Shown in pieces: positions 17,828-27,500 of a DNA stretch of 64,000 nucleotides. Location: NCBI GenBank assembly GCA_964578485.1, contig CAZODA010000004.1, positions 1 to 64,000 of the forward strand, in the 5' to 3' direction. The position numbers were made by a program, and so were the translations under genes. The notes beneath the pieces are model-generated. The model saw only the letters and a program-made list of their open reading frames with translations. It made no database searches and had not been told where the DNA came from. The DNA comes from CAZODA01 sp964578485 (lineage in GTDB: Bacteria > Bacteroidota > Bacteroidia > Bacteroidales > Marinilabiliaceae). Positions within the stretch are counted from its first letter, which is position 1. Each line of letters opens with the position of its first letter.

Positions 17828-18676
17828 ATGCAGGATAAACAAAAAGACCTAACATATAAAGAATATCTGCAAATCCTTAAGGAGTATTCATCCTACGATT
17901 TTTGCGAGTATTCTGATAATTCAATAGATAGGCGAATAAAAAAAATAATGACTGATAATAATTTAACAATGAATGAACTCATTAATAAGACTAAAACTGA
18001 CGATGAGTTTGTTGAAAAAGTTGTTGAAGCTATTACCGTTAATACAACTGAATTGTTCAGGGATCCACATGTATGGAAACATTTAAAGGAAAATGTTTTA
18101 CCGGCATTTAAAAACCAAGCAAAATTAAATATTTGGCATGCAGGATGCTCAACAGGACAAGAAGTATATTCAAATAATATACTGCTACATGAATTAGGAT
18201 TTCTTGAGAAAAGCGAAATTTATGCCTCTGATATAAACAAAAAAGCAATTGAAACAGCAAAAAAAGGAATTTATAAATACAGCTTTAATATTGAAAAATA
18301 TACGAAGAATCTGAAAAACAGTTTTCCCGAATCAGAACAAAAAGCAATACAGGATTATTTTATAATTGATAAAGAAAATGACCTTATCACAGCTAAACCC
18401 TTCTTGCAGAAAAACACGAAGTTTTTTCGCCATAATCTTGTTAGCCGATCGCTACCTATTTTTAATAAATTTGATATAATATTCTGCAGGAATGTGTTAA
18501 TTTATTTTAATAGCCGATTGCAATCAAAGATTATTCAATGCTTTCATGATCATTTATTTCCGGGTGGCATTATGATACTTGGAAATCATGAAACACTCAA
18601 TGGTTTTTTTAAAACAAAATTTAATAAGGATGGACCCGCCTACTACCGAACTAATATGTTCCATTTTAAGTATTAA
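17828..18676 (+). CDS. Second CheR-type methyltransferase
   Basis: About 282 residues from the ATG at 17828; an in-frame TTG at 17801 would overlap the preceding gene and is less likely. The SAM site reads WHAGCSTGQEVYS, the motif II region ASDINKKAI, and the catalytic region FCRNVLIYFNSR followed by LGNHETL, so enzymatic residues look intact. The N-terminal domain is divergent from the first CheR. It may methylate a different receptor or the membrane GAF/PAS proteins that surround it; that is inference from position. Confidence 0.9.
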   Translation: MQDKQKDLTYKEYLQILKEYSSYDFCEYSDNSIDRRIKKIMTDNNLTMNELINKTKTDDEFVEKVVEAITVNTTELFRDPHVWKHLKENVLPAFKNQAKLNIWHAGCSTGQEVYSNNILLHELGFLEKSEIYASDINKKAIETAKKGIYKYSFNIEKYTKNLKNSFPESEQKAIQDYFIIDKENDLITAKPFLQKNTKFFRHNLVSRSLPIFNKFDIIFCRNVLIYFNSRLQSKIIQCFHDHLFPGGIMILGNHETLNGFFKTKFNKDGPAYYRTNMFHFKY

Positions 18677-18696
18677 TATTTAGATCCCGATCAAAG

Positions 18697-19548
18697 GTGA
18701 TTAATTTAGGAATAAAAGATATAAAAGAACTAACTGCTGCCATGTCGGAATACCCCTACATGGACTATTCTAATTATGCCTTATCCTTTTTGAAAAGGAG
18801 ATTACCCTATATATTTCATAAACTAAAAATTAAAAAAACCGATCCCTTTATAAATTCATTGAAAAATGAAGCCTTCCGAAATAAAGTAATCTCCCTGATG
18901 TGTGTGGAAATTACTGAAATGTTTAGGGACCCGGCATTCTGGAGAACTCTAAGAAGCAAAATACTACCTGAAATGCCCAAAGAAAGTAATACTATATGGT
19001 TCCCAATGGAAACAAGCGGAGAAGAAGCTATTTCAATGGCCGTGCTATTACATGAAAACAAATTAGTTGATAAATATAAAATACTATGCCATAATCCATC
19101 CCCACTTATATGTGAAAATATTAAAAATGGTAAAATCACCATACGCCATAACGATATTAACCAAACTAATTACAGACGACTGGAAGAAAACGACTCATTT
19201 AACGATTATTTTACACAACAGAATGGTTATATGATATTAAACGATGGCCTGAAAAATAATATTAATTGCTATCGTAAAACTTTTTTGTGTGACCCGGAAT
19301 CAGATAAAATCGGATGCATACTATTTAGGAATAACTCAATTTATTATAACCATAAAATGGCTGAATCAAGCTTTAAATTATTAATTGACAAATTGATGCC
19401 AGGAGGATTCCTTGCGATAGGCATTAAAGAAAAATTACCCAAATCTATAGAAGAAAGTTTAATTGTTATTGACCAGACAGAAAGGATATATCAAAAACCT
19501 AATGTCAAACTCAATTCCTATTATGCAAAATACGAATCATTCATATAA
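18697..19548 (+). CDS. Degenerate CheR-like protein, probably not a methyltransferase
   Basis: A 283-residue protein starting at GTG 18697 with AAAGG just upstream. It aligns over its length with the preceding CheR (KELTAAMSEYPYMDYSNY against KEYLQILKEYSSYDFCEY; ITEMFRDPAFWRTLR against TTELFRDPHVWKHLK). But the SAM motif is WFPMETSGEEAIS instead of WxAGCSxGxExY, the acidic motif II is CHNPS instead of G/ASDI, and CRNVLIYF is FRNNSIYY. SAM binding is therefore doubtful. The frame is open and uninterrupted, so it is kept as a protein, perhaps a receptor-tail-binding pseudoenzyme. It overlaps the next gene. Confidence 0.8.
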   Translation: MINLGIKDIKELTAAMSEYPYMDYSNYALSFLKRRLPYIFHKLKIKKTDPFINSLKNEAFRNKVISLMCVEITEMFRDPAFWRTLRSKILPEMPKESNTIWFPMETSGEEAISMAVLLHENKLVDKYKILCHNPSPLICENIKNGKITIRHNDINQTNYRRLEENDSFNDYFTQQNGYMILNDGLKNNINCYRKTFLCDPESDKIGCILFRNNSIYYNHKMAESSFKLLIDKLMPGGFLAIGIKEKLPKSIEESLIVIDQTERIYQKPNVKLNSYYAKYESFI

Positions 19549-20101
19549 ATTAATTGTTGTTGGAGGCTCAGCAGGAAGCTTTGCAGTAATTTCTGATATC
19601 CTCGCAAATATCAGACCTGATTTTAAAACTCCAATTGTTATGAGCCTACACCGACTTAAACATGTTCGTTCGGGACTCGTAGAAGGACTGAGCCTAAAAT
19701 CTAATATTGAGGTAATTGAACCTTGTGACAAACAAAAAATAAATTATAATAAAGTTTATTTGGCACCGGCAAATTATCATATGTTCATAGAACTCGACAG
19801 CACAATAGCGCTTTCTACCGAAGAAAGCTTTAACCATAGCAGGCCCTCAATAGATTATACTTTTATGTCGGCAGCATATGTCTATCGCGAAAAAGTCCTG
19901 GGAATACTATTAACAGGAGCAAACAAAGATGGAGCTAAAGGACTAAAAGAAATATCAAATAGTAAAGGATATACAATTATACAAGATCCCGCAACATGCG
20001 ATATCGATACAATGCCAAAATCGGCACTGAAGTTATTCAAACCAAACAAAATTATGACCCCCACCCAAATCCTAACCTTCCTTAACCACCTGCCACAATA
20101 A
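19502..20101 (+). CDS. CheB methylesterase domain without receiver
   Basis: About 199 residues from the ATG at 19502 (an ATG at 19523 is also possible), overlapping the 3' end of the CheR-like gene by up to 47 nt. It is only the CheB catalytic domain: VVGGSAGSF holds the Ser, VMSLHRLKH the His and LTGANKDGAKG the Asp, so the triad is kept although flanks diverge. With no receiver domain it would not be controlled by CheA phosphorylation and may be constitutive or controlled by the CheR-like partner it overlaps. Such CheR/CheB domain pairs are known in hybrid PAS sensors; here they are separate genes. Confidence 0.85.
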   Translation: MSNSIPIMQNTNHSYKLIVVGGSAGSFAVISDILANIRPDFKTPIVMSLHRLKHVRSGLVEGLSLKSNIEVIEPCDKQKINYNKVYLAPANYHMFIELDSTIALSTEESFNHSRPSIDYTFMSAAYVYREKVLGILLTGANKDGAKGLKEISNSKGYTIIQDPATCDIDTMPKSALKLFKPNKIMTPTQILTFLNHLPQ

Positions 20102-20121
20102 ATTTATAAAAAGGAAATTAA

Positions 20122-20886
20122 ATGAAACAAATAAAGCAAAATAGCTACCTTTTTTTAATATATATTTTTGCAAGTATTATAATGATACTTGTATTGGCAA
20201 AATATTTTATCTATGATGCCAAAATCAATAGCACCTTTTTAAGTATTGACATTATTAGTCTGTTCCCCCTTTTAATGCTGCTGTTTATATCACATAAATT
20301 TTCCCTCAACACAAATAAAAAAATGAAAAATGTAAAAGATGAATTGCTACAAAACAAAAATAAATGGGAAAATACTAAACGATCATTAAAAAATAAACTT
20401 CAAGAATATGAAGAACAGCATATGAAACAAGACAAATCGTATCAAGCAAAAATAATAAATAACTTATTTGAAAATAATAACTTAAAAACAACAAAACATA
20501 ATTTTTTACACCAATTAGCAAACACCTTTAACATAGGAGCAGCCATTATTTATAAAGAAACAAAACCATCGGGCTATTTTAGCGTAGAAGAAACGTACGC
20601 CCTACCCGATAAATTTAAACCTGCTCCCTTTAATTTAGGAGACGGACTTAATGGACAAACAGCACAAGATGGAGAACCAAAAGTTATAACAAAGATTCCG
20701 GATGATTATTTTTCAGTTTCTTCGGGCCTGGGAAAAACAAAAGGTAAGTATTTATACCTTTTGCCGGTTGTAGATAAAGGGAAATGTAAATATTTGATTG
20801 AATTAATAACATTCACGAAAAATGAAATAGAAGTGTTGTGGCCGAAAATATCGGAAAGACTAATCAAAGAAAATATTTTGTCATAA
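20122..20886 (+). CDS. Membrane-anchored GAF-domain protein
   Basis: A 254-residue protein with two TM helices (about 8-28 and 40-57), a Lys-rich coiled coil (about 65-110) and one GAF domain (about 120-250). The segment GDGLNGQTAQDGEPK...IPDDYFSVSSGLG matches the GAF domains of the two larger paralogues in this cluster (15937-17814 and 20890-23511). It carries no output domain. It is 3 nt upstream of the SpoIIE phosphatase gene, so it may form mixed complexes with that protein through the shared GAF/TM architecture. Confidence 0.8.
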   Translation: MKQIKQNSYLFLIYIFASIIMILVLAKYFIYDAKINSTFLSIDIISLFPLLMLLFISHKFSLNTNKKMKNVKDELLQNKNKWENTKRSLKNKLQEYEEQHMKQDKSYQAKIINNLFENNNLKTTKHNFLHQLANTFNIGAAIIYKETKPSGYFSVEETYALPDKFKPAPFNLGDGLNGQTAQDGEPKVITKIPDDYFSVSSGLGKTKGKYLYLLPVVDKGKCKYLIELITFTKNEIEVLWPKISERLIKENILS

Positions 20887-20889
20887 TTT

Positions 20890-23511
20890 ATGATGGAGAA
20901 AAGTATTAACATAAAAAGATATAAAAAGTTGAAAAGATATTTTTCAACAAATAGATTATTACTGCATGAAAAATATTTTTTATTGGCAGCTACAATTTTA
21001 TTGCTTTTTCTTTCCTGGAATGGCTTCTTAGCATTTCTTGAACTGTCGATCTCCTTCCTTAATATCCTGTATATTCATAAGCTTTCCCTCGTGTGGATGG
21101 TTAACACCATTATTATTGCACTGCCCATGATTTTTCTCTTTTTCCAAAATTATCTTGATAAAACAACAAAAGAATCTAAAAAAGAAATCAAAGAACTTAA
21201 AACTCAAATCAAAAAAAATATTGAGCTGGCAAAAGCATTAGCTAATAATAACTGGAAAGAAGTTGAAAGCAAAAACGATGTTTTAACTGAAACACTGCTT
21301 TCATTAGGAAAACATATACGTACAAGCAAAAAGAAAGAAGAAGAAAATAACTGGATAATTAATGGAAAAGAGCATATCTCAAATGTGTTGAGAAATTCAC
21401 AAAACCTTAGAGATTTATCATTTTCAACCCTAAAAGCCATAGTAAATTATATGGGAGCAATACAAGGATCATTTTATATTTATAGAAATAATATCCTTAA
21501 AAGAACAGCTCTATATGCCTATGAAAGACAAAGATTTGAATATGATGAAATATCTCCCGGAAAAGGATTGGTTGGTGCCGCAGCCTATGAAAAAGAAATG
21601 ATTTATAGAACAGAAATACCGGAAAATTATTATACAATAACATCAGGCCTATTAGGAGAACAAAAACCTAAAAGTATAATTATTGTACCCCTGCTTCAAG
21701 AAGAAGAATTACAAGGAGTATTTGAAATAGCCTTTATCGATGAAGCTTTACCACATTATAAACAAGAATTTGCCAATGAATTAAGTTCCATTATCGGACA
21801 AACTATATATAATCTTAAAATTACAACCCGTACACAGGAACTATTAAAAGAATCACAAGAAATGACCTCAACCCTAAAGGAAAATGAAGAAAAATTACAA
21901 CAAAATGCAGTGGAAATGATTGCAGCTCAAGAAGAGCTGGAAAAAAGCAATAAACTACTTGAAACACAAATTCAAGAAGTGGCCAATTCAGGAAAACGCC
22001 TGGAGGCCCTGTTAACCAATGCTTCTGAATTTATTTCCATTTACGACCAAAATCAAACACTACTATTCGAAAGCCCCTCTGTTAAACGAATATTAGGCTA
22101 CAACGATAATGATAATATATCGGGAATGGACCCTGATATTTTAACACCAAGAGGATTAAGAACAATAAATAACCTTTTCCAATATTTGGTAGATACTCCC
22201 GGAGGAGAACAAACAGCGCAATATACCTACCTTAGAAAAAATGGAGAAAAATTGTTCCTCGAAACAAAAGGAAAAAACCTCTTGCACGATCCGGCAATAA
22301 GAGGAATTATTTTTAATACACAAGATATTACCGAACGAAAACGGGCCGAAAAAGAAGAACGAATGAAAAGCCGAATGCAAAGTCTTTCGGAAAATTCACC
22401 CGATATGATTATTCGTATCAATCTTCTTGGTAAAATTGTTTATGTAAACCCGGCTGTTACAAACTTTATGGACCTGCCGGCACAAGAAATAATCAAAAAA
22501 CATGTTAGTGAACTTGATATTGATAATCGCTTTATAAGTTATGTTGAAGAAGGACTCGCAAATATGCGATTAAAACAAGAACAAACTATTACTGAAGTAG
22601 CAATTGAAACTCCATCAGATGAACGCATCATGGAAATTAAAGCAATACCGGAATTAAATGAAGAGGAAGGACTCGAAACTATACTCTTTGTAGCCCATGA
22701 TATGACCGAATTCAAGAAAATTGAACAAGATATAAAAGAAAAGAATAAAAAAATATCGGATAGTATAAATTATGCGCAACGTATTCAAACATCAATATTG
22801 CCGGATACAGGAATGATACAGGAATATTTTCCTAGATCATTTATATTTTACAGACCAAAAGATGTAGTTAGTGGAGACTTCCCATGGTTCTTCCATAATG
22901 GCGATATTTCATACGTGGCAGCCATAGATTGTACAGGACATGGAGTGCCGGGTGCACTAATCAGTTTTATTGGCTACTTTTTAATGAATAATATTGTAAG
23001 TGCAAAATCAACTACCAATGCAGCCCAAATACTTGATGAACTTCATCTGCAAGTACGCAGTACACTAAAACAAGATCAAGAAGGGGCAACAGGCCGTGAT
23101 GGAATGGACCTGGCATTGTGTATAATTGATCAACAAAATCAAATAATGAATTTTGCAGGTGCCTACCGACCCCTGTTTCTTGTCCGAAATGGAGAACTAC
23201 ACGAATATCAAGGTACAAGAAAAGCTATTGGAGGAATACCACTGAGGAAGAAAATTGAACGAGATTTTGAAAATCATTTAATTGAATATCAAAAAGGCGA
23301 TCAAATATTTATTTTTAGCGATGGACTTCAGGATCAATTTGGAGGACCTGATAATAGAAAATATCAATCAAAAAGAATACGACAAATAGTGACAGAACAA
23401 GCAGGCCAAACAATGGCACATTTTAGCCGCTATTTTGCAAAAGACTTTTATGATTGGATGGGTGATAATAAACAACTTGACGATGTTTTATTGATAGGAA
23501 TTGAATTGTAA
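20890..23511 (+). CDS. Membrane-anchored GAF-PAS-PAS-SpoIIE serine phosphatase (SiaA-like role)
   Basis: An 873-residue protein: TM segments at about 25-45 and 60-80, coiled-coil linker (NDVLTETLLSLGKHI), GAF (about 165-305), coiled coil, PAS 1 (about 370-480), PAS 2 (about 495-615) and a C-terminal SpoIIE/PP2C phosphatase (about 645-873). Metal-ligand motifs are kept: SGDF (Asp663), DCTGHGVPGA (Asp680) and FSDG (Asp811), plus a final LDDVLLIG. It would dephosphorylate a Ser/Thr phosphoprotein at the inner membrane. The next two genes encode SiaB and SiaC, so by analogy with Pseudomonas SiaA it is the phosphatase of that switch, although its sensor half differs from SiaA. Confidence 0.9.
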   Translation: MMEKSINIKRYKKLKRYFSTNRLLLHEKYFLLAATILLLFLSWNGFLAFLELSISFLNILYIHKLSLVWMVNTIIIALPMIFLFFQNYLDKTTKESKKEIKELKTQIKKNIELAKALANNNWKEVESKNDVLTETLLSLGKHIRTSKKKEEENNWIINGKEHISNVLRNSQNLRDLSFSTLKAIVNYMGAIQGSFYIYRNNILKRTALYAYERQRFEYDEISPGKGLVGAAAYEKEMIYRTEIPENYYTITSGLLGEQKPKSIIIVPLLQEEELQGVFEIAFIDEALPHYKQEFANELSSIIGQTIYNLKITTRTQELLKESQEMTSTLKENEEKLQQNAVEMIAAQEELEKSNKLLETQIQEVANSGKRLEALLTNASEFISIYDQNQTLLFESPSVKRILGYNDNDNISGMDPDILTPRGLRTINNLFQYLVDTPGGEQTAQYTYLRKNGEKLFLETKGKNLLHDPAIRGIIFNTQDITERKRAEKEERMKSRMQSLSENSPDMIIRINLLGKIVYVNPAVTNFMDLPAQEIIKKHVSELDIDNRFISYVEEGLANMRLKQEQTITEVAIETPSDERIMEIKAIPELNEEEGLETILFVAHDMTEFKKIEQDIKEKNKKISDSINYAQRIQTSILPDTGMIQEYFPRSFIFYRPKDVVSGDFPWFFHNGDISYVAAIDCTGHGVPGALISFIGYFLMNNIVSAKSTTNAAQILDELHLQVRSTLKQDQEGATGRDGMDLALCIIDQQNQIMNFAGAYRPLFLVRNGELHEYQGTRKAIGGIPLRKKIERDFENHLIEYQKGDQIFIFSDGLQDQFGGPDNRKYQSKRIRQIVTEQAGQTMAHFSRYFAKDFYDWMGDNKQLDDVLLIGIEL

Positions 23512-23551
23512 TTATATTTGAATAATTTTAAATTTTTTGAATCTTTTAACT

Positions 23552-24115
23552 ATGAAAAATGGAAAACAAGGGTTTCTAGAGTTTGCATACCAACTCTATA
23601 AAACCATGAAGACCAATGAAATTAGCTTGGTTTATGAAGGGGAGGTGACCCAGGATATTACTAAAACATTTACATCACTTACTGAAAAAAGCCTTTCGAA
23701 AAGTGAAGAATCAAACACTGTTCAAAAAAAGGTTTTTAACGTAATGGTCGAGTGTTTACAAAATATAAGTAAACATGCCGACTCATTTAGTGAAGAAGAT
23801 GAAGAACGCCGCGGAATAGTTATGGTAAGTAAAGGCGAGGATTGCTATAATATTATTACAGGTAATATTATTAGAAATGAAAGGATACAGCCACTAAAAG
23901 AAAATCTTGAACTAATAAACAGTTTAGATAAAGTTGGCTTGTCGAACCTCTTTAAACAACAAATCAGAGAAACAACAATTTCTGAAAAAGGAGGTGCAGG
24001 CCTGGGCTTAATAGATATAGCCAAAAAAACAGGTAGCAAACTATCCTATCAGTTTAAAGAACTTAATGATCAAGTATCCTTTTTTATCCTAACATCTACA
24101 ATTAAAAGAAACTGA
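23552..24115 (+). CDS. siaB: SiaB-family protein kinase
   Basis: About 187 residues from the ATG at 23552 (an upstream TTG at 23537 is less likely). It is a GHKL-type ATPase: N-box-like NVMVECLQNISKHAD (about 63-77) and glycine box GGAGLGL (147-153). In Pseudomonas aeruginosa SiaB phosphorylates SiaC, and the SpoIIE phosphatase SiaA reverses this. The order here, phosphatase then siaB then siaC with gaps of 40 and 15 nt, is the same. I recognise it by the ATPase motifs, length and neighbours. Confidence 0.9.
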   Translation: MKNGKQGFLEFAYQLYKTMKTNEISLVYEGEVTQDITKTFTSLTEKSLSKSEESNTVQKKVFNVMVECLQNISKHADSFSEEDEERRGIVMVSKGEDCYNIITGNIIRNERIQPLKENLELINSLDKVGLSNLFKQQIRETTISEKGGAGLGLIDIAKKTGSKLSYQFKELNDQVSFFILTSTIKRN

Positions 24116-24130
24116 TAAAGAAAAAATAAT

Positions 24131-24511
24131 ATGGATTTAATAAATATTAATGGTACTGATGATACACCTTGCGTTATTCTTGATAAAGCAAGTGGACAAT
24201 TTGAAATTTCCGGTAGATCACTTCCGGAAGATGTCAATATGTTTTATGAAAAAATTCTCGATTGGATAGATGATTATGCTAAAGATCCAAATGACAGAAC
24301 AGAGTTTAACATCAAACTGGAATATTTTAATACAGCCTCTTCAAAAATTATTCTTGATATTCTTTTGAAATTTGAAGAAATTATTGAAAATGGAAAAGAA
24401 GTGCTAATAAAATGGCACTATCACGAAGATGAAGAAGATATGCTGGAAGCAGGCGAAGAATATGCTGATATAGTTGAAATACCATTCGATTATATCGATT
24501 ATGCAGATTAA
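24131..24511 (+). CDS. siaC: SiaC-family (DUF1987) regulatory phosphoprotein
   Basis: A 126-residue acidic protein. The LEYFNTASSK segment contains Thr68, the same position as the threonine known to be phosphorylated in Pseudomonas SiaC, and the N-terminal TPCVILDKASGQFEISGRS and C-terminal acidic tail fit DUF1987. In Pseudomonas, unphosphorylated SiaC binds and activates the diguanylate cyclase SiaD. No cyclase is encoded in this window, so the target here is unknown; the next gene, an ABC transporter fusion 59 nt on, is one candidate. Confidence 0.92.
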   Translation: MDLININGTDDTPCVILDKASGQFEISGRSLPEDVNMFYEKILDWIDDYAKDPNDRTEFNIKLEYFNTASSKIILDILLKFEEIIENGKEVLIKWHYHEDEEDMLEAGEEYADIVEIPFDYIDYAD

Positions 24512-24570
24512 ATTAAATCCCGGGTGATCTTTTTAACAAAATTAAAAAGCCATTTTTAGTATATTAAATA

Positions 24571-27500
24571 ATGAGCGAAGAAATACTCAAAGCACTTATG
24601 CAATTGTTTGGTCTATTGACCAAACAAGATGGTGGAGTTGAAACCAATGAAACCGAATACGTACGTAATTTTTTAAAGCAGCAACTTAATACAGAGGCTG
24701 TTAATGAGTATTTTGCACTTTTTCTCAAGCATTCTGAACTAACAGAAAAAGAAATACAAAGTAATAAAGAGAAAGAAAATAAAGTGCAACTCACTTCAAT
24801 GAAGGATTCGGTAAGAATCCTGGGGATTTGTAAAAAAATTAATAAACAGCTAAATCGCGAACAAAAAATAGTAGCACTGGTAAGGTTGTACGAACTCATA
24901 AGTGTAGATATGAAGTTCACAGAACAAAGAATGGCTATTATTAACACTGTGGCTGATGTATTTAAAATCCCTAAAAATGAAGTAAATTCTATTGAAAATT
25001 TTGTTGTCAACAATGAAAGCTCAAAGCTGGATTATCCGGATTTTTTAATCGTAAATAATTGGGAAAGCTCAGGATCACAAAATAAACACATAATAAATAA
25101 TGGATTAACAGGCGAAATTATCATTTTAAGAATAAAAAGTGCCGACCTGTATTTTATGCGTTATACCGGAGATCAGGAAATTTTCCTTAACGGGCTGGTT
25201 ATAAACAATCAACATATTTATCTTTTCCCAAAAGGAAGCTTTATTCGTGCACCAAAGGGAAAACCAATTTATTACACAGACGTTGCAGGATATTTTTTAA
25301 CTGATACTGATTCGCCAAAAATTAGTTATGAAGTTAAGGATCTGTTATTCCGGTTTAAAAATGGTGCTATTGGTATTCGGAATATAAATATTGCTGAAGA
25401 ACAAGGCCGCCTGATAGGTATAATGGGTGCATCAGGTGCAGGTAAAACCACACTTTTAAATGTATTGTCAAGTACAGAGAATCCTACTGAAGGTGAAGTA
25501 TTAATAAATGGCATAAATCTTCATAATCAAAAAGAACAACTTGAAGGTGTAATAGGACTTATTCCACAAGATGACCTTCTTATAGAAGAACTTACAGTTT
25601 TTGAAAATCTTTACTATAATGCAAAACTTTGCTTTAAAGATAAATCCGATGAAGAAATAAATGAACTTGTTAATAATACTCTTCAAAATTTAGGATTATA
25701 CGAAAGGCGACATTTAAAAGTAGGCTCACCACTAAATAAAATGATTAGCGGAGGTCAAAGGAAAAGACTTAATATTGCCTTAGAACTAATACGTGAGCCG
25801 GCAATATTGTTTGTTGATGAACCCACATCAGGCTTGTCTTCAAGGGACTCAGAAAATGTTATGAATCTCTTGCGTGAACTTGCACTTAAAGGGAAGCTAA
25901 TATTTGTTGTTATTCACCAACCATCATCAGACATTTATAAAATGTTTGATAAAATGTATATACTTGATACAGGTGGATATCCTGTCTATTACGGAAACCC
26001 CGGAGAATCACTTATATATTTTAAACAACTCGATGCCCAAATAAACAGCGACCAGGGTGAATGCCCAACATGTGGAAATTTAAACCCCGAGCTGATATTT
26101 AATATAATTGATGCAAGTATAATTGATGAATACGGAAATTATACTAATAAGCGCAAAACATCACCCGAAGAATGGCATAAGCATTTTGTGGAACAAAATG
26201 CAATACCAAAAATTTCTAAAGTAAAAACACCACCACCCAAAAGCCTCAATATACCATCGTGGTTTAAACAATTTAAAATATATACTTTAAGAGATTTCTT
26301 TTCAAAAATCAGCAACACACAATATATCATTCTCAACTTGCTTGAAGCGCCCCTTTTGGGTTTAATATTGGCCTACCTTATAAGATATATTTCAGACCCT
26401 ACATCAAACATCTATATTTTTAGGGAAAATGAGAATATCCCACCATATATTTTTATGGGAATTGTTGTTGCCTTATTCTTTGGATTAATAATTAGCGCAG
26501 AAGAAATTTTTAAAGATGCAAAAATACTTAAACGCGAATCATTCCTAAAACTCAGCCGTTCAAGTTATCTCGCATCAAAAATATTACTCTTATTTACAAT
26601 ATCAGCTATACAAATGATACTGTTTGTGCTGGTGGGAAATGGAATCTTGGGAATTAAAAATATGTACTTCGAATTTTGGTTGGCACTATTTTCTATTGCT
26701 GCATTTGCAAATATTTTGGGATTAATACTGTCAGCTTCCTTTAATTCTATAGTTACTATTTATATATTAATACCACTTGTAATGATACCGCAAATGGTTT
26801 TAGGTGGTGCTATGTTTACTTTTGATAAACTAAATAAAGATGTTACAAGCCTTGATAAAGTTCCGGCAGTAGCAGAATTTATGCCCTCGCGCTATATCTA
26901 TGAAGGTTTAATTGTACACCAGTATAAACACAATAATTTCAAAAAAAATCTCTTTGAAATTGAAATGCAGGAAAGTAGTACCGACTATAAAAATGTCCAT
27001 TATCTGCCCGAACTTAAACAATTGCTAAACGAAATAATGGTTTATGTAATGGATGGAAAAGATAGAAAGGATAAAAAGTTTTTAAACAACCTGCAATTAA
27101 TTAAAAATGAAGTACAAAAAGAAATGAAACGGGTACCGGAAATTTCTTTTAACAACCTACAACAACTAAACCCAAATCAATTTACCGAAGAAATAGGAAA
27201 ATCAGTGGAAGATTATATTTCAAAATTATCACAACACTATAAATCATTGTTTGCAAAAGCAAATTATTTAAAAGAGCAATTTATAACAATCAACTTAAGC
27301 GAGCAACCCGATAAATTTAATCAGATAAAAGATGAATACTTTAATGAAAGTGTTTCATCAATAGTACGACGAGAATTTGAAAGAAATAAAATACTTAGAC
27401 AAGGGAACGAATTAATACAAATGACCGACCCAATTTATCAAATGCCCGAACCTAATAATGCACTTGACTTTCGTACTCATTTTTTTGCTCCAATGAAACA

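Noticed and set aside
24512..24570. TTTTTAA/TTAAAAA repeat between siaC and the ABC transporter as terminator
   Set aside because: Pure AT stem with no GC clamp; unlikely to end transcription, so the operon is read as continuing.
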